DNA of 64,000 bases from Curtobacterium flaccumfaciens (GCA_029689965.1 CP121450.1:868001-932000), one strand, 5' to 3'; shown: positions 29,110 through 38,912, numbered from the stretch's first letter. Notes: generated from the sequence alone by a model not told the origin. A program made the numbers and translations.

Positions 29110-29755
29110 CGCGCCTCCCGGCCGGTGGTGGACGGGACCACGCGGATGCGGAGGCCGTGCTCGCGGCGTTCGCACGGACCGACGGTGACGTCGCGGCGGC
29201 CCGCAGGGTCGCGCGGCGGTTCGCGGACCTCGACGAGGGGGAGCGGTCCGCGCTCCTGTGGAGCGAGGACCCGGAGCGCGACTGGTCGCGGTGCTGCTGC
29301 TCGTGCAGGCCGTTCGAGAGCGACCGGACCCGGAGTTGACCGACGAGTACCTGTCGGCGGCGAAGGCGGAGCGGTTCGACGACTCGGCGCTCGTGGACCT
29401 CGCGGCCGAGGAGCTCGTCGGGGTGCCGCTCGTCGGCGGCTCGACCGGGCCGCTGTTCGCGCTGGTGAAGTCCGACGTGGCGATGGTCCGTCGGATCGCT
29501 GTGGTGGCGACCCTGGCGTTCGCGAAGCAGGGCGATGCCGAGGTGCCGCTCGCCATCGCGGGGCGGCTCGTCCGGGAGCGCGGTGACACGGTGCAGTCAG
29601 CCCTGGGATGGGTGCTGCGGGAGACCGGCAAACGAGCGTCCGAGGCGGCGCTCGTGGCGTTCCTGGAGCGGAGCGGACGGTTCCTGACCCCGACGGCGCG
29701 ACGGACCGCGACCGAGCACCTGCCGCCTGCGGAGCGTGACCGGTTGCGCGCCTGA
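29106..29755 (+). CDS. AlkD-like DNA alkylation repair protein, frameshifted
   Basis: HEAT-like repeat protein of about 216 aa. It has EAVLAAFARTDGDVAAARRVARRFADL, then LVDLAAEELVG, VRRIAVVATLAFAKQGDAE and LGWVLRETGKRASEAALVAFLE, which follow the AlkD pattern (VGWMLRExGKR is the most diagnostic part). AlkD glycosylases remove bulky alkylated purines without base flipping. One base is missing near 29287 (ERDLVAVLLLVQAV or similar expected). GTG 29106 overlaps the TauE stop, so they form one transcript. Catalytic residues cannot be fully confirmed through the break. Confidence 0.75.
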
Positions 29756-29799
29756 GTGACGGCCGCGGTGAGCGGGGTGCGAGCGGCGGCTCGTGTTCG

Positions 29800-29973
29800 T
29801 CAGTAGGAGACCCTGCCACCCGTGAGCGCGAACCAACCGCCGGCCACGAGGGCGACGATGACCGGGACCAGGATCGACAGGACGACTGCACGGACGCAGC
29901 GGTCGTCCCGTGCGTTACCGTCCTGCTCGGCGGTCCAGTCCTCGAGCTCGACGGACTCGACTTCGTGGCTCAC
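29800..29973 (-). CDS. 57-residue single-helix membrane protein, coupled to the glycosyltransferase
   Basis: Starts GTG at 29973: MSHEVESVELEDWTAEQ, a charged segment NARDDRCVR, then one hydrophobic helix AVVLSILVPVIVALVAGGWFAL and a short tail GGRVSY. Its start overlaps the stop of the upstream GT-C glycosyltransferase by four bases (GTGA), so it is translated with it. The acidic N-terminus probably stays in the cytoplasm. A small accessory subunit for the transferase is an inference from coupling only. Confidence 0.65.
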   Translation of the reverse strand: MSHEVESVELEDWTAEQDGNARDDRCVRAVVLSILVPVIVALVAGGWFALTGGRVSY

Positions 29974-31433
29974 GTGCCGGTGACCTTGAGCGTCGTGCCG
30001 TGGAGCGTGACCGTCGCCGGTGGGAGGTAGATCGTGACGTCGTCGATGTGGACGACCCGGAGGCGGCCCTGCGCACCGGCGAGCGCAGCCGCAAGGTCCT
30101 TGTCGGTGGGGACGCCGTCGGGTCGGCCGACCACGATCGCGTCGAAGGGGCCGCGTCCGTCGATGCGGCCGTGGCCACCGAAGTACGGGTTGAGGACGGC
30201 GGTATTGACATCGCTGGTGAGGACGTCACCGTCACGGCCGAGGCCGGCGAGGTACCCGGGAACGCGGCCGATGCCCGCGCGCTCGAAGTGCCACGTGGTG
30301 ACGGAGAGTCGGACGGAGACCAGGATCACGATCGCGATCACGATGATGCCGACCGCGGTGCCGAACCAGCGTTCGAGGACGAGGCCGCGGACGCCGATCG
30401 CGGCCAGGGCGACGGCGAACCAGAGCCAGGGGTAGTAGTAGTTCGGCAGCGCGACGTTGGAGATGCCGAGGTAGAAGACCAGCAATCCCGCCGCGCCCAC
30501 GACCAGGAACACGACGAGCCGGTTCGGCCGGTTGACGATCGCGGCGAAGACGGACACGACCAGCGAGACCGCGACGAGCTTGCCAACGCCCTGCAGCGCG
30601 AACCAGAGCCCTGCCCACCAGGGCGGGAACTGGTAGCGCTGACCGGCAACGAGGACGATGTGCCCGTCCGCATCGTGTTCGGACTGGAAGCGAAGCATGT
30701 AGGAGACGCCGTGCACGAGTCCGACGGGCAGGTACACGAGCACGAACACGACGGTGAACGCGGCGACGAAGATGCCCCCTCCGATCGCGAGCTGCTTCCA
30801 CCGCCGCCAGAGGACCGGCAGGATCAGGAACGCCGGCAGCACCCACGCAGTCGACACCTTCGACGTGACGGACAGGCCCATGAGTGCGCCGGCGGCTGCG
30901 ATCCACCACCACTTCTCGGCCCGGATCCACCGCCAGGCGCAGGCCATCGCGGCGATCATGAAGAAGACCATGACGGGGTCGAGCAATGCGTACCGGTCGA
31001 TGCGGTTCTGGTCGTCGTACGTGCCGCGCGGCAGGAGCATCCACATCGCCGCTGCGAACGTCGCTGTCCACCATCCGAGCTCGTTCCGGAACCACAGGAA
31101 CGTCACCGCTGCGCCGAGGACCACGGCGACGCCGGACACGATGCGCGCGTGCTCGAACTCGTGTCCCAGGACGACCTGGGCGAAGCCGAAGAGGTACTTG
31201 GCGACCGGCGGGTGCTCGAGGTTCGACGTCTCGATGCCGTGCAGGTACTCCCACCCGCTCTTGGCGTAGAGGCCCTCGTCGACCTGGGCGTTCGTCGCGC
31301 CGATCTTCCACAGCGACTGGTAGACGCCCCAGACGAAGACGACCACCAGTGCCGCGATCCGCACGACGGGCTGCTGGACCAGCCGCCGGGCGGGAAGGAG
31401 GAGGCGGCGCTCGGCGAGGTGGGCGTGGCTCAT
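29970..31433 (-). CDS. GT-C type membrane glycosyltransferase (GT39/ArnT-like)
   Basis: Intact, 487 aa. Many membrane segments with the acidic catalytic-site motif in the first outside loop (NAQVDEGLYAKSGWEYL), then LEHPPVAKYLFG with the His-Pro-Pro of lipid-phosphosugar-dependent transferases. These enzymes move a sugar from a polyprenyl-phosphate donor to protein, lipid or glycan outside the membrane. A soluble C-terminal part (DVNTAVLNPYFGG to the end) follows the helices. It heads a two-gene unit with the 57-residue membrane protein. Donor and acceptor are unknown. Confidence 0.83.
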   Translation of the reverse strand: MSHAHLAERRLLLPARRLVQQPVVRIAALVVVFVWGVYQSLWKIGATNAQVDEGLYAKSGWEYLHGIETSNLEHPPVAKYLFGFAQVVLGHEFEHARIVSGVAVVLGAAVTFLWFRNELGWWTATFAAAMWMLLPRGTYDDQNRIDRYALLDPVMVFFMIAAMACAWRWIRAEKWWWIAAAGALMGLSVTSKVSTAWVLPAFLILPVLWRRWKQLAIGGGIFVAAFTVVFVLVYLPVGLVHGVSYMLRFQSEHDADGHIVLVAGQRYQFPPWWAGLWFALQGVGKLVAVSLVVSVFAAIVNRPNRLVVFLVVGAAGLLVFYLGISNVALPNYYYPWLWFAVALAAIGVRGLVLERWFGTAVGIIVIAIVILVSVRLSVTTWHFERAGIGRVPGYLAGLGRDGDVLTSDVNTAVLNPYFGGHGRIDGRGPFDAIVVGRPDGVPTDKDLAAALAGAQGRLRVVHIDDVTIYLPPATVTLHGTTLKVTGT

Positions 31434-31517
31434 GACGGCGCCAGCCTACCGGCGCGTGCAGTGACCTCGCGCTGACCGATCGGCCGAGACCGGACCTGCT
31501 CGGGCTACCGTTGGCGG

Positions 31518-32410
31518 ATGCACACCGAGGTGCCCCGCCCCGCCATCGACACCGCGCTCGTCGAGCGGCTCGTCGCCGCGCAGTTCCCGCAGTGGGCCGG
31601 ACTGCCCGTGCGCGAGGTCGATCCGCAGGGCTGGGACAACCGCACGTACCGACTGGGCGTCGAGCTCTCGGCGCGGTTGCCGAGCGCCGCCGGCTACGTC
31701 CCCGCGGTCGAGAAGGAGCAGCGGGTGCTGCCGTACCTCGCACCACGGCTCGACGTCGAGCTGCCCGAACCGCTCGGGCTCGGCGTCCCCGGGAGCGGGT
31801 ACCGTTCCCGTGGTCGGTCCGGCGCTGGATCGACGGCACGGTCGCACTCCGCGCGGTCGGCCTCGACCGACGGGCGTTCGCCGCGGACGTCGCCGCGGTG
31901 CTCCGGCAGCTGCGTGCGATCCCCGCCGGCGACGGTCCGATCGCGGGAGCGCACTCCTTCCACCGCGGCACGCACCCGTCGTACTACGCCTCTGACGTGG
32001 TCGCGGCGCTCGACCGTCTCGGGGGCGCCGTCGACCGCCGTGCGTGCGAGCGGGTCTGGGAGCAGGCCGTCGCGACGACCTGGGAGGGGCCGGGCGTCTG
32101 GTTCCACGGTGACGTCGCCCCCGGAAACCTGCTCGTCGACGACCACGGGCGGCTCGCCGCGCTGATCGACTTCGGCACGTGCGGCGTGGGCGATCCGGCG
32201 TGCGACCTGGTGCTCGCGTGGACGTTCCTCGACGAGGGCGGGCGGCGGGTGTTCCGCGACGCGGTCGGGCTCGACGTGGGCACGTGGGCGCGGGCGCGGG
32301 GGTGGGCGCTCTGGAAGTCGCTCATCATGCTCGCCGGCAGTGCGGGCCCGGGCGACCGTGCCGAGCACGAGGCCGTCCTGGCGACGGTGCTCGCTGACCC
32401 CGTCGCCTGA
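31518..32410 (+). CDS. Aminoglycoside phosphotransferase (APH) family kinase, frameshifted
   Basis: Protein-kinase-like fold, about 298 aa when joined: GWDNRTYRLG (nucleotide loop), KEQRVLPYLAPRL, catalytic loop VWFHGDVAPGNLLVDD and metal-binding ALIDFGTCGVGDPACDL. The HGDxxxxN and DFG-like motifs are intact, so it should bind ATP. The family phosphorylates antibiotics but also sugars and other small molecules; resistance should not be assumed. One C is missing near 31802 (GYPFPWSVRRWIDG). ATG 31518 is six bases after TACCGT, a leaderless start. Confidence 0.86.
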
Positions 32411-32436
32411 CGTTCCCGCCCATCGCAGCCGCAGTG

Positions 32437-32615
32437 GGAGGCGCAATCGCGCGTTGCGAGCAGGAACGAACGGCCTCCTACGCGCGATTCTGCTCCCCGC
32501 GCGCGATTGCGCCTCCTACGCGCGATTCTGCCTACTCGGTCGGGCGCCCGCCAGGCAGGGCGCGCGCCAGGCAGCGCTCGCGCCCCACCCGGTCGGGCGC
32601 CCGCCAGGCAGGGCC
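32437..32615. repeat. Composite repeat region: 17-base inverted repeat and 24-base direct repeat
   Basis: GGAGGCGCAATCGCGCG (32437-32453) is perfectly inverted at 32500-32516, and CCTCCTACGCGCGATTCTG occurs twice around it. From 32538 a 24-base unit beginning GGTCGGGCGCCCGCCAGG occurs twice, about 53 bases apart, amid several CAGGCAGGGC words. The whole gap 32411-32817 contains no believable gene; the dehydrogenase promoter must lie at its right end. Confidence 0.6.
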
Positions 32616-32817
32616 CCCGACAGGCAGGGCTCGCGCCCGCCACGGAACGCGCGCAGCGGACGGGGCTGGGAACGCACCACGGGGCCGGCGGGTACCCACG
32701 TGGGGAGACGAGCCGCGCCTCTCCCCGCCGGCACGGCCTGCCCGTCGCTGGCGCGACGGTCAGGAACCGGCGGCGTGGGCCCTGGCCGGCAGAACATGAC
32801 CACGAGAGGAACGTCAC

Positions 32818-34011
32818 GTGCGCGCACTGACCTGGCAGGGCACCGAGAAGGTGTCCGTCGAGACCGTCCCGACCCGGCCGTCCAGGAGCCCACCGATGCG
32901 ATCGTGCGGATCACCTCCACCGCGATCTGCGGCTCCGACCTGCACCTGTACCGGGTGCTCGGTCCCTACATCGACCGGGGCGACGTCCTCGGCCACGAAC
33001 CGATGGGCATCGTCGAGGAGGTCGGCTCAGGCGTCACGAACCTCAAGGTCGGCGACCGGGTGGTGATCCCCTTCAACATCTCCTGCGGGCACTGCTGGAT
33101 GTGTCAGCGTGGCCTGCAGTCGCAGTGCGAGACGACGCAGGTGACCGCGTACGGCACCGGCGCCTCCCTGTTCGGCTACACGAAGATGTACGGCCAGGTC
33201 CCCGGCGGTCAGGCCGAGTACCTCCGCGTGCCGCACGCCGACTACGGGCCCATCGTGGTGCCCGACGACGGCACGCCTGACGAGCGCTGGCTGTTCCTCA
33301 GCGACATCCTGCCGACCGCCTGGCAGGCCGTGCAGTACGCGGACGTGCCCGAGGGTGGCACGCTCGCCGTGCTCGGCCTCGGCCCCGTGGGCCAGTTCGC
33401 CGCACGGATCGGAGCGTACCTCGGGTACCGGGTGCTCGCCGTCGACCCCGAGCAGGTGCGCCGCGACCTCGGGGCGAAGCACGGCGCCGAGGTGTTCGAC
33501 CTCACGAAGGACCTCGTGCCGCAGCTGCTCGACCTGACCGACGGCCGGGGCCCCGACGGCGTCGTCGACGCCGTCGGCATGGAGGCGCACGGCAACCCCG
33601 TGGCCGGCTTCGCCCAGCGCGCCGCCGGCCTGCTGCCCGACAAGCTTCGCGCAGAAGGCGATCGAGACAGCCGGGGTGGACCGCCTCGCCGCCGTGCACG
33701 CCGCGATCGACCTCGTACGCCGCGGCGGCACCGTCTCGCTCAGCGGGGTGTACGGCGGCATGGCCGACCCGATGCCGATGATGACGCTGTTCGACAAGCA
33801 GATCACCATCCGCGAGGGACAGTGCAACGTCAAGCGATGGATCGACGACATCATGCCGCTCGTGCAGGACCCGTCCGACCCCCTCGGAACGCTCGACCTC
33901 ACCACCCACCGTGTCTCCCTCGAGGACGCCCCGCACATGTACGAGGTGTTCCAGAAGAAGGAGGACGGCTGCGTGAAGGTCGTGCTCGACCCCGCGCTCG
34001 CGGCAGCCTGA
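32818..34011 (+). CDS. Zinc-dependent alcohol/formaldehyde dehydrogenase, two frameshifts
   Basis: Medium-chain dehydrogenase of about 397 aa, with length and motifs of the glutathione-independent formaldehyde dehydrogenase group: TAICGSDLHLYR and GHEPMGIVEEVG for the catalytic zinc, CGHCWMCQRGLQSQC for the structural zinc, and VLGLGPVGQFAARIG for the nucleotide. The long insert with DKQITIREGQCNVKRW is typical of this group. A C is missing near 32873 (before PAVQEPTDAIV) and a T is extra near 33645 (PDKLAQKAIETAG expected). GTG 32818 has GAGAGGAA upstream. The stop overlaps the epimerase start by one base. Confidence 0.87.
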
Positions 34012-35033
34012 TGCGCATCGTCGTGGTCGGCGCGACCGGCAACGTGGGGACGGCGGTGCTCCGTCGGATGGCGGCGGCGGACGCGGACCTCGTCGGCGTC
34101 GCCCGACGGCTGCCCGACCTGCGCGCCGAGCCGTACGGGGCGGCGGTCTGGCACGCCGTCGACGTCGGAGCGCACGACGCCGTGGACCAGCTCGCCGCGG
34201 TGTTCCGGGGCGCGGACGCCGTCGTGCACCTCGCCTGGGCGCTGCAACCGACGCACGACATCCCCGTCCAGTACCGGACGAACGTGCTCGGGACCGCCAA
34301 CGTCCTGGAAGCCGTCGCCCGGGTCGGCGTCCCCCAGGTCGTCGTCGCGTCGTCGGTGGGCACCTACCGCGGGGTCGACGTCGACGGCAAGCGGACCCCG
34401 GTCGACGAGACCTGGCCCGCCACTGGGATCCCGACGGCCACGTACTCGATCCACAAGGCGGCGAACGAGGCGGCGATGGACGCGTTCGCCGCCCAGCACC
34501 CGGAGGTCGTCGTCACGCGGCTCCGACCGGGGTTGATCTTCCAGCGTGCCGTGGCCGCCGAGATCCGCGGTCTCTTCCTCGGACACCTCGTGCCGATGTC
34601 GATCGTCCGCTGGCTCCGGTGGACGGTCCTGCCGCTGCCGTTGCCCTTCGTGTTCCAGGCCGTGCACGCCGACGACGTCGCCGACGCGTACTGGCGTGCG
34701 ATCGACCGGCGGGCCGGCGGCGCGTTCAACATCGCCGCCGCTCCCGTGCTCAACCCACCGCGTCTCGCCCGGGCGTTCGGGATGCTCGGCGCGATCCGGG
34801 CACCGATGTGGCTCATCCGCGGCGTCGTGACGCTGACGTGGCGGCTGCGTCTGCAGCCGACGGACGCCGGGTGGGTGGACATCGCCGCCCAGGTGCCGGT
34901 GATGCGGACCGACCGTGCCCGGTCGGTGCTCGGATGGGAGGCGCGGCACACCTCGGAAGACGCGTTGCGCGAGCTCGTGGCCGGGTTCGCGGACGGTGCC
35001 CGCGTGTCCGCGTCGGGTCCGTTGCGCGGCTAG
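34011..35033 (+). CDS. NAD-dependent epimerase/dehydratase family protein
   Basis: Intact, 340 aa. Extended SDR: GATGNVGTAVLRRM nucleotide loop, DAVVHLAWALQPTHD, ASSVGTYRG, and the active-site YxxxK in TYSIHKAAN, then TRLRPGLIF. These act on nucleotide sugars or related carbonyls. A hydrophobic patch (LVPMSIVRWLRWTVLPLPLPFVF) hints at membrane association. Coupled to the dehydrogenase by a one-base overlap. Its TAG stop is also the start of the TAGCCT -10 for the next gene. Confidence 0.86.
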   Translation: MRIVVVGATGNVGTAVLRRMAAADADLVGVARRLPDLRAEPYGAAVWHAVDVGAHDAVDQLAAVFRGADAVVHLAWALQPTHDIPVQYRTNVLGTANVLEAVARVGVPQVVVASSVGTYRGVDVDGKRTPVDETWPATGIPTATYSIHKAANEAAMDAFAAQHPEVVVTRLRPGLIFQRAVAAEIRGLFLGHLVPMSIVRWLRWTVLPLPLPFVFQAVHADDVADAYWRAIDRRAGGAFNIAAAPVLNPPRLARAFGMLGAIRAPMWLIRGVVTLTWRLRLQPTDAGWVDIAAQVPVMRTDRARSVLGWEARHTSEDALRELVAGFADGARVSASGPLRG

Positions 35034-35042
35034 CCTGGGCGG

Positions 35043-35461
35043 GTGCTGCTGCCGACGGACCTGCTGGGGAGTGGGTGCTGCGGCGCACCGTGACCGATCG
35101 GCTCGCTGGCGTGGACGGGAGCGTCATCGGCACCACCACGCTGACGAGCACCGCTGCGGACGAGGTCCGCTGGGACGAGTCCGGCACGATGACGTTCGAC
35201 GGCCGGGCGGTGCCGGTCTCGCGGACACTGCACGTACGACGCGCCGCCGACGACCGGTGGACCGTGTTCTTCGCCGACGGCCGGGCGTTCCACGACTGGG
35301 TCTGGGGCGAGCGCGTCGACCACGCGTGCGCGCCGGATGACTACGCGGGGGTGCTCGCCGGCGATGTCGATCGGTGGACCGTCCGGTGGGAGGCGCACGG
35401 CCCCGCCAAGGACTACGTCCTCGACAGCGAGCTGCGACGTCGGTCCCGCACGGCAGACTGA
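35043..35461 (+). CDS. DUF6314 family protein, frameshifted
   Basis: About 140 aa. The family pattern is clear: LLGEWVLRRTVTD at the start, WDESGTMTFDG, VFFADGRAFHDW, VDHACAPDDYAG and WEAHGPAKDYVLDSELRR. DUF6314 proteins are small beta-barrel-like proteins of unknown function. GTG 35043 is six bases after TAGCCT, so the transcript is leaderless and its promoter lies in the stop of the upstream gene. One G is missing near 35070, only nine codons into the gene. Confidence 0.8.
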
Positions 35462-35465
35462 GGGC

Positions 35466-36132
35466 ATGCCCCGCAGCTCCGGAGGAATCGACGCCCCGCG
35501 CATCACCCTGACCGAACCGACCGACCTCGACGACTGGGTGCCCGGCCCGGGGACGTCCTGACCGGCGACCGGATCGAGGGCAAGCGCGTCGACGTGTTCG
35601 ACCTCGCGGGGATCGCGTGCCCGACCTCGAGATCGAGGAGTCCGTGATCGGCACGCTCCGCGTCGACGGCGCCGACCTGCGCGGGCTGCGGGTGCGTGAC
35701 TCGGTCGTGGAGACGCTCGACGCCCCGGTCCTGCGGGCGTCGAGCAGCTCCTGGCGTGAGGTCCGCGTCGCCGGCGGCCGCGTGGGATCGGCGGAGCTGT
35801 ACGACGCAGGACTGAACGGCGTCGAGTTCGTCGGCATGAAGCTCGGGTTCGTGAACCTCCGGGGCTCGACGCTCACCGACGTCGTCTTCCGCGACTGCGT
35901 CGTCGACGAACTCGACCTCGCGGATGCCCGACTGCTCCGGGTGTCGTTCGACGGCACGAGGATCCGCGTGGCCGAGGGGTCGAACACCCGGATCGACCAC
36001 GTGGACCTACGCGGCGCCGACCTCGACCGGGTGGAGCGGCTCGAGGGGTTCCGCGGGGCGACGATCGCCGCCGACCAGCTGTACACGCTCGCGCCGCTGC
36101 TGGCGGCCCAGGCGGGCTACCGCGTCGACTGA
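35466..36132 (+). CDS. Pentapeptide-repeat-like protein, two frameshifts
   Basis: About 222 aa. Irregular five-residue repeats of the A(D/N)LxG kind form a right-handed beta-helix: GADLRGLRVRDSVVETLDAPVLR, NLRGSTLTDVVFRDCVVDELDLADARLLRVSFDGTRI, HVDLRGADLDRVERLEGF, closing with a helical cap (AADQLYTLAPLLAAQAGY). Such proteins can mimic DNA or bind gyrase, but most have no known role. Bases are missing near 35549 and 35611. It starts five bases after the DUF6314 stop, so both are probably co-transcribed. Confidence 0.75.
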
Positions 36133-36153
36133 TCGATGCTGTGGCCGCGTCCA

Positions 36154-36226
36154 CCCGAGACTCGAGGAAGGCGACAAGTCTCGCGCGTCGACGCCCGAGA
36201 ACCGTCGCTCAGGCCGAGACTCGGCC
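36154..36226. repeat. Palindromic repeat family B, copy overlapping a gene end
   Basis: CCGAGACTCG near the left edge and CCGAGACTCGG near the right frame an internal GCGACA...TGTCGC-like pair (AAGGCGACAAGTCTCG, GAGAACCGTCGCTCAGG). The same layout occurs twice in tandem at 60031-60160. The right part supplies the last codons and stop of the flavoprotein gene at 36209. Confidence 0.65.
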
Positions 36227-37197
36227 CGTAGTAGCGGCGGCGCCGGCCAGCGCTGCCACCACGTCCGCCTGCACGAGGTCGCCGTGCACCGCGGCGCCCG
36301 CCTGCGTCCCCGCGGCAGCGGACGCGATGACGGTCGCCATCGGTGCGGCCACGTTCCCCGCCGCGTACACGCCGCGCACCGTGGTCTGCCCGTGGCGTCC
36401 ACCGGGAGCGCGCTGCCGAACCGGAACTCACCCATCCGCTGGTCGACGGCAACGAGACCGAGCCCGGCGAGGAAGCCGACCCGTGCCTCGGCGGTGCTCG
36501 CCGCGGCCAGGGCGTCGAGCGCCACGATCTCGCCGGAGCCGAGTTCCACGCCGGTCAGGACGCCCGACGAGGACAGCACGCGTGCGACCGGCCCGGTCAC
36601 GACACCGATGCCACGCGCTGCGAAACCAGCGAGGGCGGTGTCGTCGACGAGCGTGGGATCAGTCACGAACGCCGTGACGTCCTCGCTCAGCGCCCGGAAC
36701 ATCAGCGCGTGGTGCGCCCCGTTCGGCGTCGTCACGAGCACCCCGATGCGCCGGTCGCGGATCTCCCACCCGTGGCAGAACGGGCAGTGCACGACACCGC
36801 GCCCCCACTGCTCGGCGAGCCCTGGGACCTCCGGCAGGACGTCCACGGCGCCGGAGGCGACGACGAGCCTGCGCGCCCCGACGACCGCGCCGGACTCGAG
36901 CGTGACCGAGAAGCCGACCGGGTCGGTGCCGTCACCGTCCGTGGCGGACGCGGCCACGATCCTCCCGTCCGTCACCTCGACGCCGTAGGCGGCGACCTCG
37001 TCGCGCCCGATGCGGGACAGCTCGGACGGGGCGACGCCCTCGCGGCCGAGGTAGTTGTGCGCGCCCTCCGACGGCGCGTTGCGGGGCTCGCCGGAGTCGA
37101 CGACCAGGACCGACCGGCGCGACCGGCCCAGGATGAGTGCTGCTGACAGGCCGGCGGCTGCGCCGCCGATGACGATGACGTCGTAGTGATCACGCAT
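36209..37197 (-). CDS. Thioredoxin-reductase-like NAD(P)/FAD oxidoreductase, frameshifted
   Basis: FAD site VIVIGGAAAGLSAALILGRSRRSVLVVDSG, redox cysteines in HCPFCHGWE (CxxC), and the C-terminal FAD motif VRGVYAAGNVAAPMATVIASAAAG. The group resembles small thioredoxin-reductase-like flavoproteins without a disulfide-exchange partner domain. One G is missing near 36400 (ATGQTTVRGVY expected). About 329 aa. The last codons (GRVSA) and the TGA are read from a family B repeat, so the repeat has set the C-terminus. It is divergent from an XRE-cupin regulator with an operator-like palindrome between. Confidence 0.85.
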
Positions 37198-37227
37198 GCC
37201 TGCATCCTGCGGAAGCGGGTGCAGGCA

Positions 37228-37254
37228 GGCAATGTACGTTGCCGCTCTGGCAAC
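37228..37254. promoter_or_regulatory. GGCAA/TTGCC operator-like palindrome
   Basis: GGCAATGTACGTTGCC (37228-37243) is symmetric apart from one position per arm, and a third half-site GGCAAC follows at 37249. It lies in the 66 bases between the divergent flavoprotein and XRE-cupin genes, so the XRE protein probably binds it and controls both. Confidence 0.55.
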
Positions 37255-37263
37255 ATGGTCGGC

Positions 37264-37876
37264 ATGGCGCACGCTCGGGAGGAACGGATCGCTCCGCGCA
37301 CGACGGCGGAGGTGGTCGACGGGGTCGGCCCACGGCTCCGCGCGCTGCGGGCGCACCGCACGGTCACGCTCGCTGCGCTCGCGGCGGAGACCGGGATCTC
37401 GGTGTCCACGCTGTCGCGGCTGGAGTCCGGCCGAAGGAAGCCGACGCTCGAGCTGCTGCTGCCGCTGGCTCGGGCGTACCAGGTGCCGCTCGACGACCTC
37501 GTCGGGCGCCCCCGACGGGCGACCCGCGGGTGCACCTGAAGCCGGAGCGGCACGGCGGTCGGGTGGTCGTGCCGCTCACCCGGCGGACCGGGGGTGTGCG
37601 ATCGTTCAAGCAGCTCATCCCGCCGGAGCCGGCGAACACCGACCGGTCGCTCAAGACGCACGAGGGCTACGAGTGGCTCTACGTGCTGTCCGGGCGGCTC
37701 CGGTTGTTGCTCGGCGAGCGGGGCTTCGACCTCGGCCCCGGGAGGTCGTCGAGTTCGACACCCACACGCCGCACTGGGTGGGGAACACCACGGACGAGGT
37801 CACCGAGGTGCTGTGCCTGTACGGGCCGCAGGGCGAGCGGGCCCACGTGCGGTCGAGGCCGGCCGCCGGTTCCTAG
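37264..37876 (+). CDS. XRE family regulator with cupin sensor domain, two frameshifts
   Basis: N-terminal helix-turn-helix (GPRLRALRAHRTVTLAALAAETGISVSTLSRLESGRRKPTLELLLPLARAY, residues ~20-75) and a C-terminal cupin barrel (HEGYEWLYVLSGRLRLLLGERGFDLGPGEVVEFDTHTPHWVGN). Cupin-linked XRE proteins sense small molecules in the barrel. Gs are missing near 37506 (LVGAPPTGDPRVHL) and 37740 (GPGEVVEFDT). ATG 37264 is preferred; ATG 37255 is in frame but sits almost on the operator. About 205 aa. It is divergent from the flavoprotein it probably regulates. Confidence 0.83.
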
Positions 37877-37919
37877 CCGTGCGCGGGTCAGAGCGCGCGC
37901 GACCACCTCGGGGCGGCGC

Positions 37920-38912
37920 TCAGTCGCGCCAGACCACGCGGGGCGCGAGGAGGCGGTGCCCGGTCGAGGCGGGCAGGACGGTCCGCCCGGTGCCCATGAG
38001 GAGCTCGAGGGCGGCGGACGCGGCCTCCACGAGCGGCTGTTCCACGCTCGAGATCCCGACCGCCTCGGCCACCGGCGTGTCGTCGTAGCCGACCACCGGC
38101 ACCGAGCCGCTCAGCGCGAAGCGCGCCCCGAGCGCGAGGGTGTCGGACGCGCACACGACGGCGTCGAACCGTGCGCCGCCGGCGGTCGCGTCGGCCACCG
38201 TCCGGGTGGCCGCGGTGACGTCGTCTTCACAGGTCAGCGACACGGCGTGCTCCTCGTGCAGCCCGGCGGCGTCCAGCGCGTCCCGCCACCCGAGGCGGCG
38301 CTCGTCGCCCTGGCCCGAGGGGCTCGGCCATCCGAGGAACCCGATCCGGCGGCGGCCGCGCCGGAGGAGGTGCGCCGTCGCCTCGCGGAGTCCGGCGCGC
38401 CCGTCGACGTCGACCCAGGGGTGCGGTGCGGCGTCCATGTCCGGCAGCCCCCACGGTCGGCCGAAGCTGACGAAGGGCACGTCCCGTGCGCCGAGCCAGG
38501 CCGCACGCGGATCGCCGTGCGCGGTCGAGGTGAGCACGAACCCGTCGACGTCCGACCCCTCGACGAGCCGTTCCATGTGGGTAAGCTCGTCGTCGACGTC
38601 GGTGGCGGTGAAGAGCAGGATCCGCATCCCGCGCTCGTCGGCGCTCTCGACGAGGGCGTGCAGGAACCGGTCGAGCACGGCGCCGGAGATGCCGTGCACG
38701 GGCTCGAGCCGGACACCGAGGGTCGAGCTCTGCCGGGTGCGGAGGCGCCTGGCGGAGGCGTGCGGGCGGTACCCGAGATCCTGGATGGCGGCCTGCACCC
38801 GGGACAGCGTCTCGGGTCGGACCACCTCGGGTCGGTTCAGCACGTTCGACACGGTCTGCCGGGAGACACCCGCTGCGAGGGCGACGTCGGCGACGGTGGC
38901 GGGGTGCGTCAT
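37920..38912 (-). CDS. LacI family transcriptional regulator
   Basis: Intact, 330 aa. DNA-binding headpiece: ATVADVALAAGVSRQTVSNVLNRPEVVRPETLSRVQAAIQDLGYRPHASARRLRTRQS, followed by a periplasmic-binding-protein-like core (VDGFVLTSTAHGD, RRIGFLGWPSPSGQGDER, DAVVCASDTLALG, VVGYDDTPVAE). ATG 38912 is seven bases after TACGGT, a leaderless start. It is divergent from the sugar ABC operon at 39008; the gap carries a perfect LacI-type operator. The inducer is probably the sugar or a breakdown product. Confidence 0.9.
   Translation of the reverse strand: MTHPATVADVALAAGVSRQTVSNVLNRPEVVRPETLSRVQAAIQDLGYRPHASARRLRTRQSSTLGVRLEPVHGISGAVLDRFLHALVESADERGMRILLFTATDVDDELTHMERLVEGSDVDGFVLTSTAHGDPRAAWLGARDVPFVSFGRPWGLPDMDAAPHPWVDVDGRAGLREATAHLLRRGRRRIGFLGWPSPSGQGDERRLGWRDALDAAGLHEEHAVSLTCEDDVTAATRTVADATAGGARFDAVVCASDTLALGARFALSGSVPVVGYDDTPVAEAVGISSVEQPLVEAASAALELLMGTGRTVLPASTGHRLLAPRVVWRD

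Noticed and set aside
31518..32410. Antibiotic resistance gene
   Set aside because: The APH fold is shared with many sugar and small-molecule kinases; nothing nearby supports resistance.
32340..35033. An 897-codon open frame across the dehydrogenase and epimerase genes
   Set aside because: It joins pieces of two genes only because the first is frameshifted; the N-terminal part is repeat DNA.
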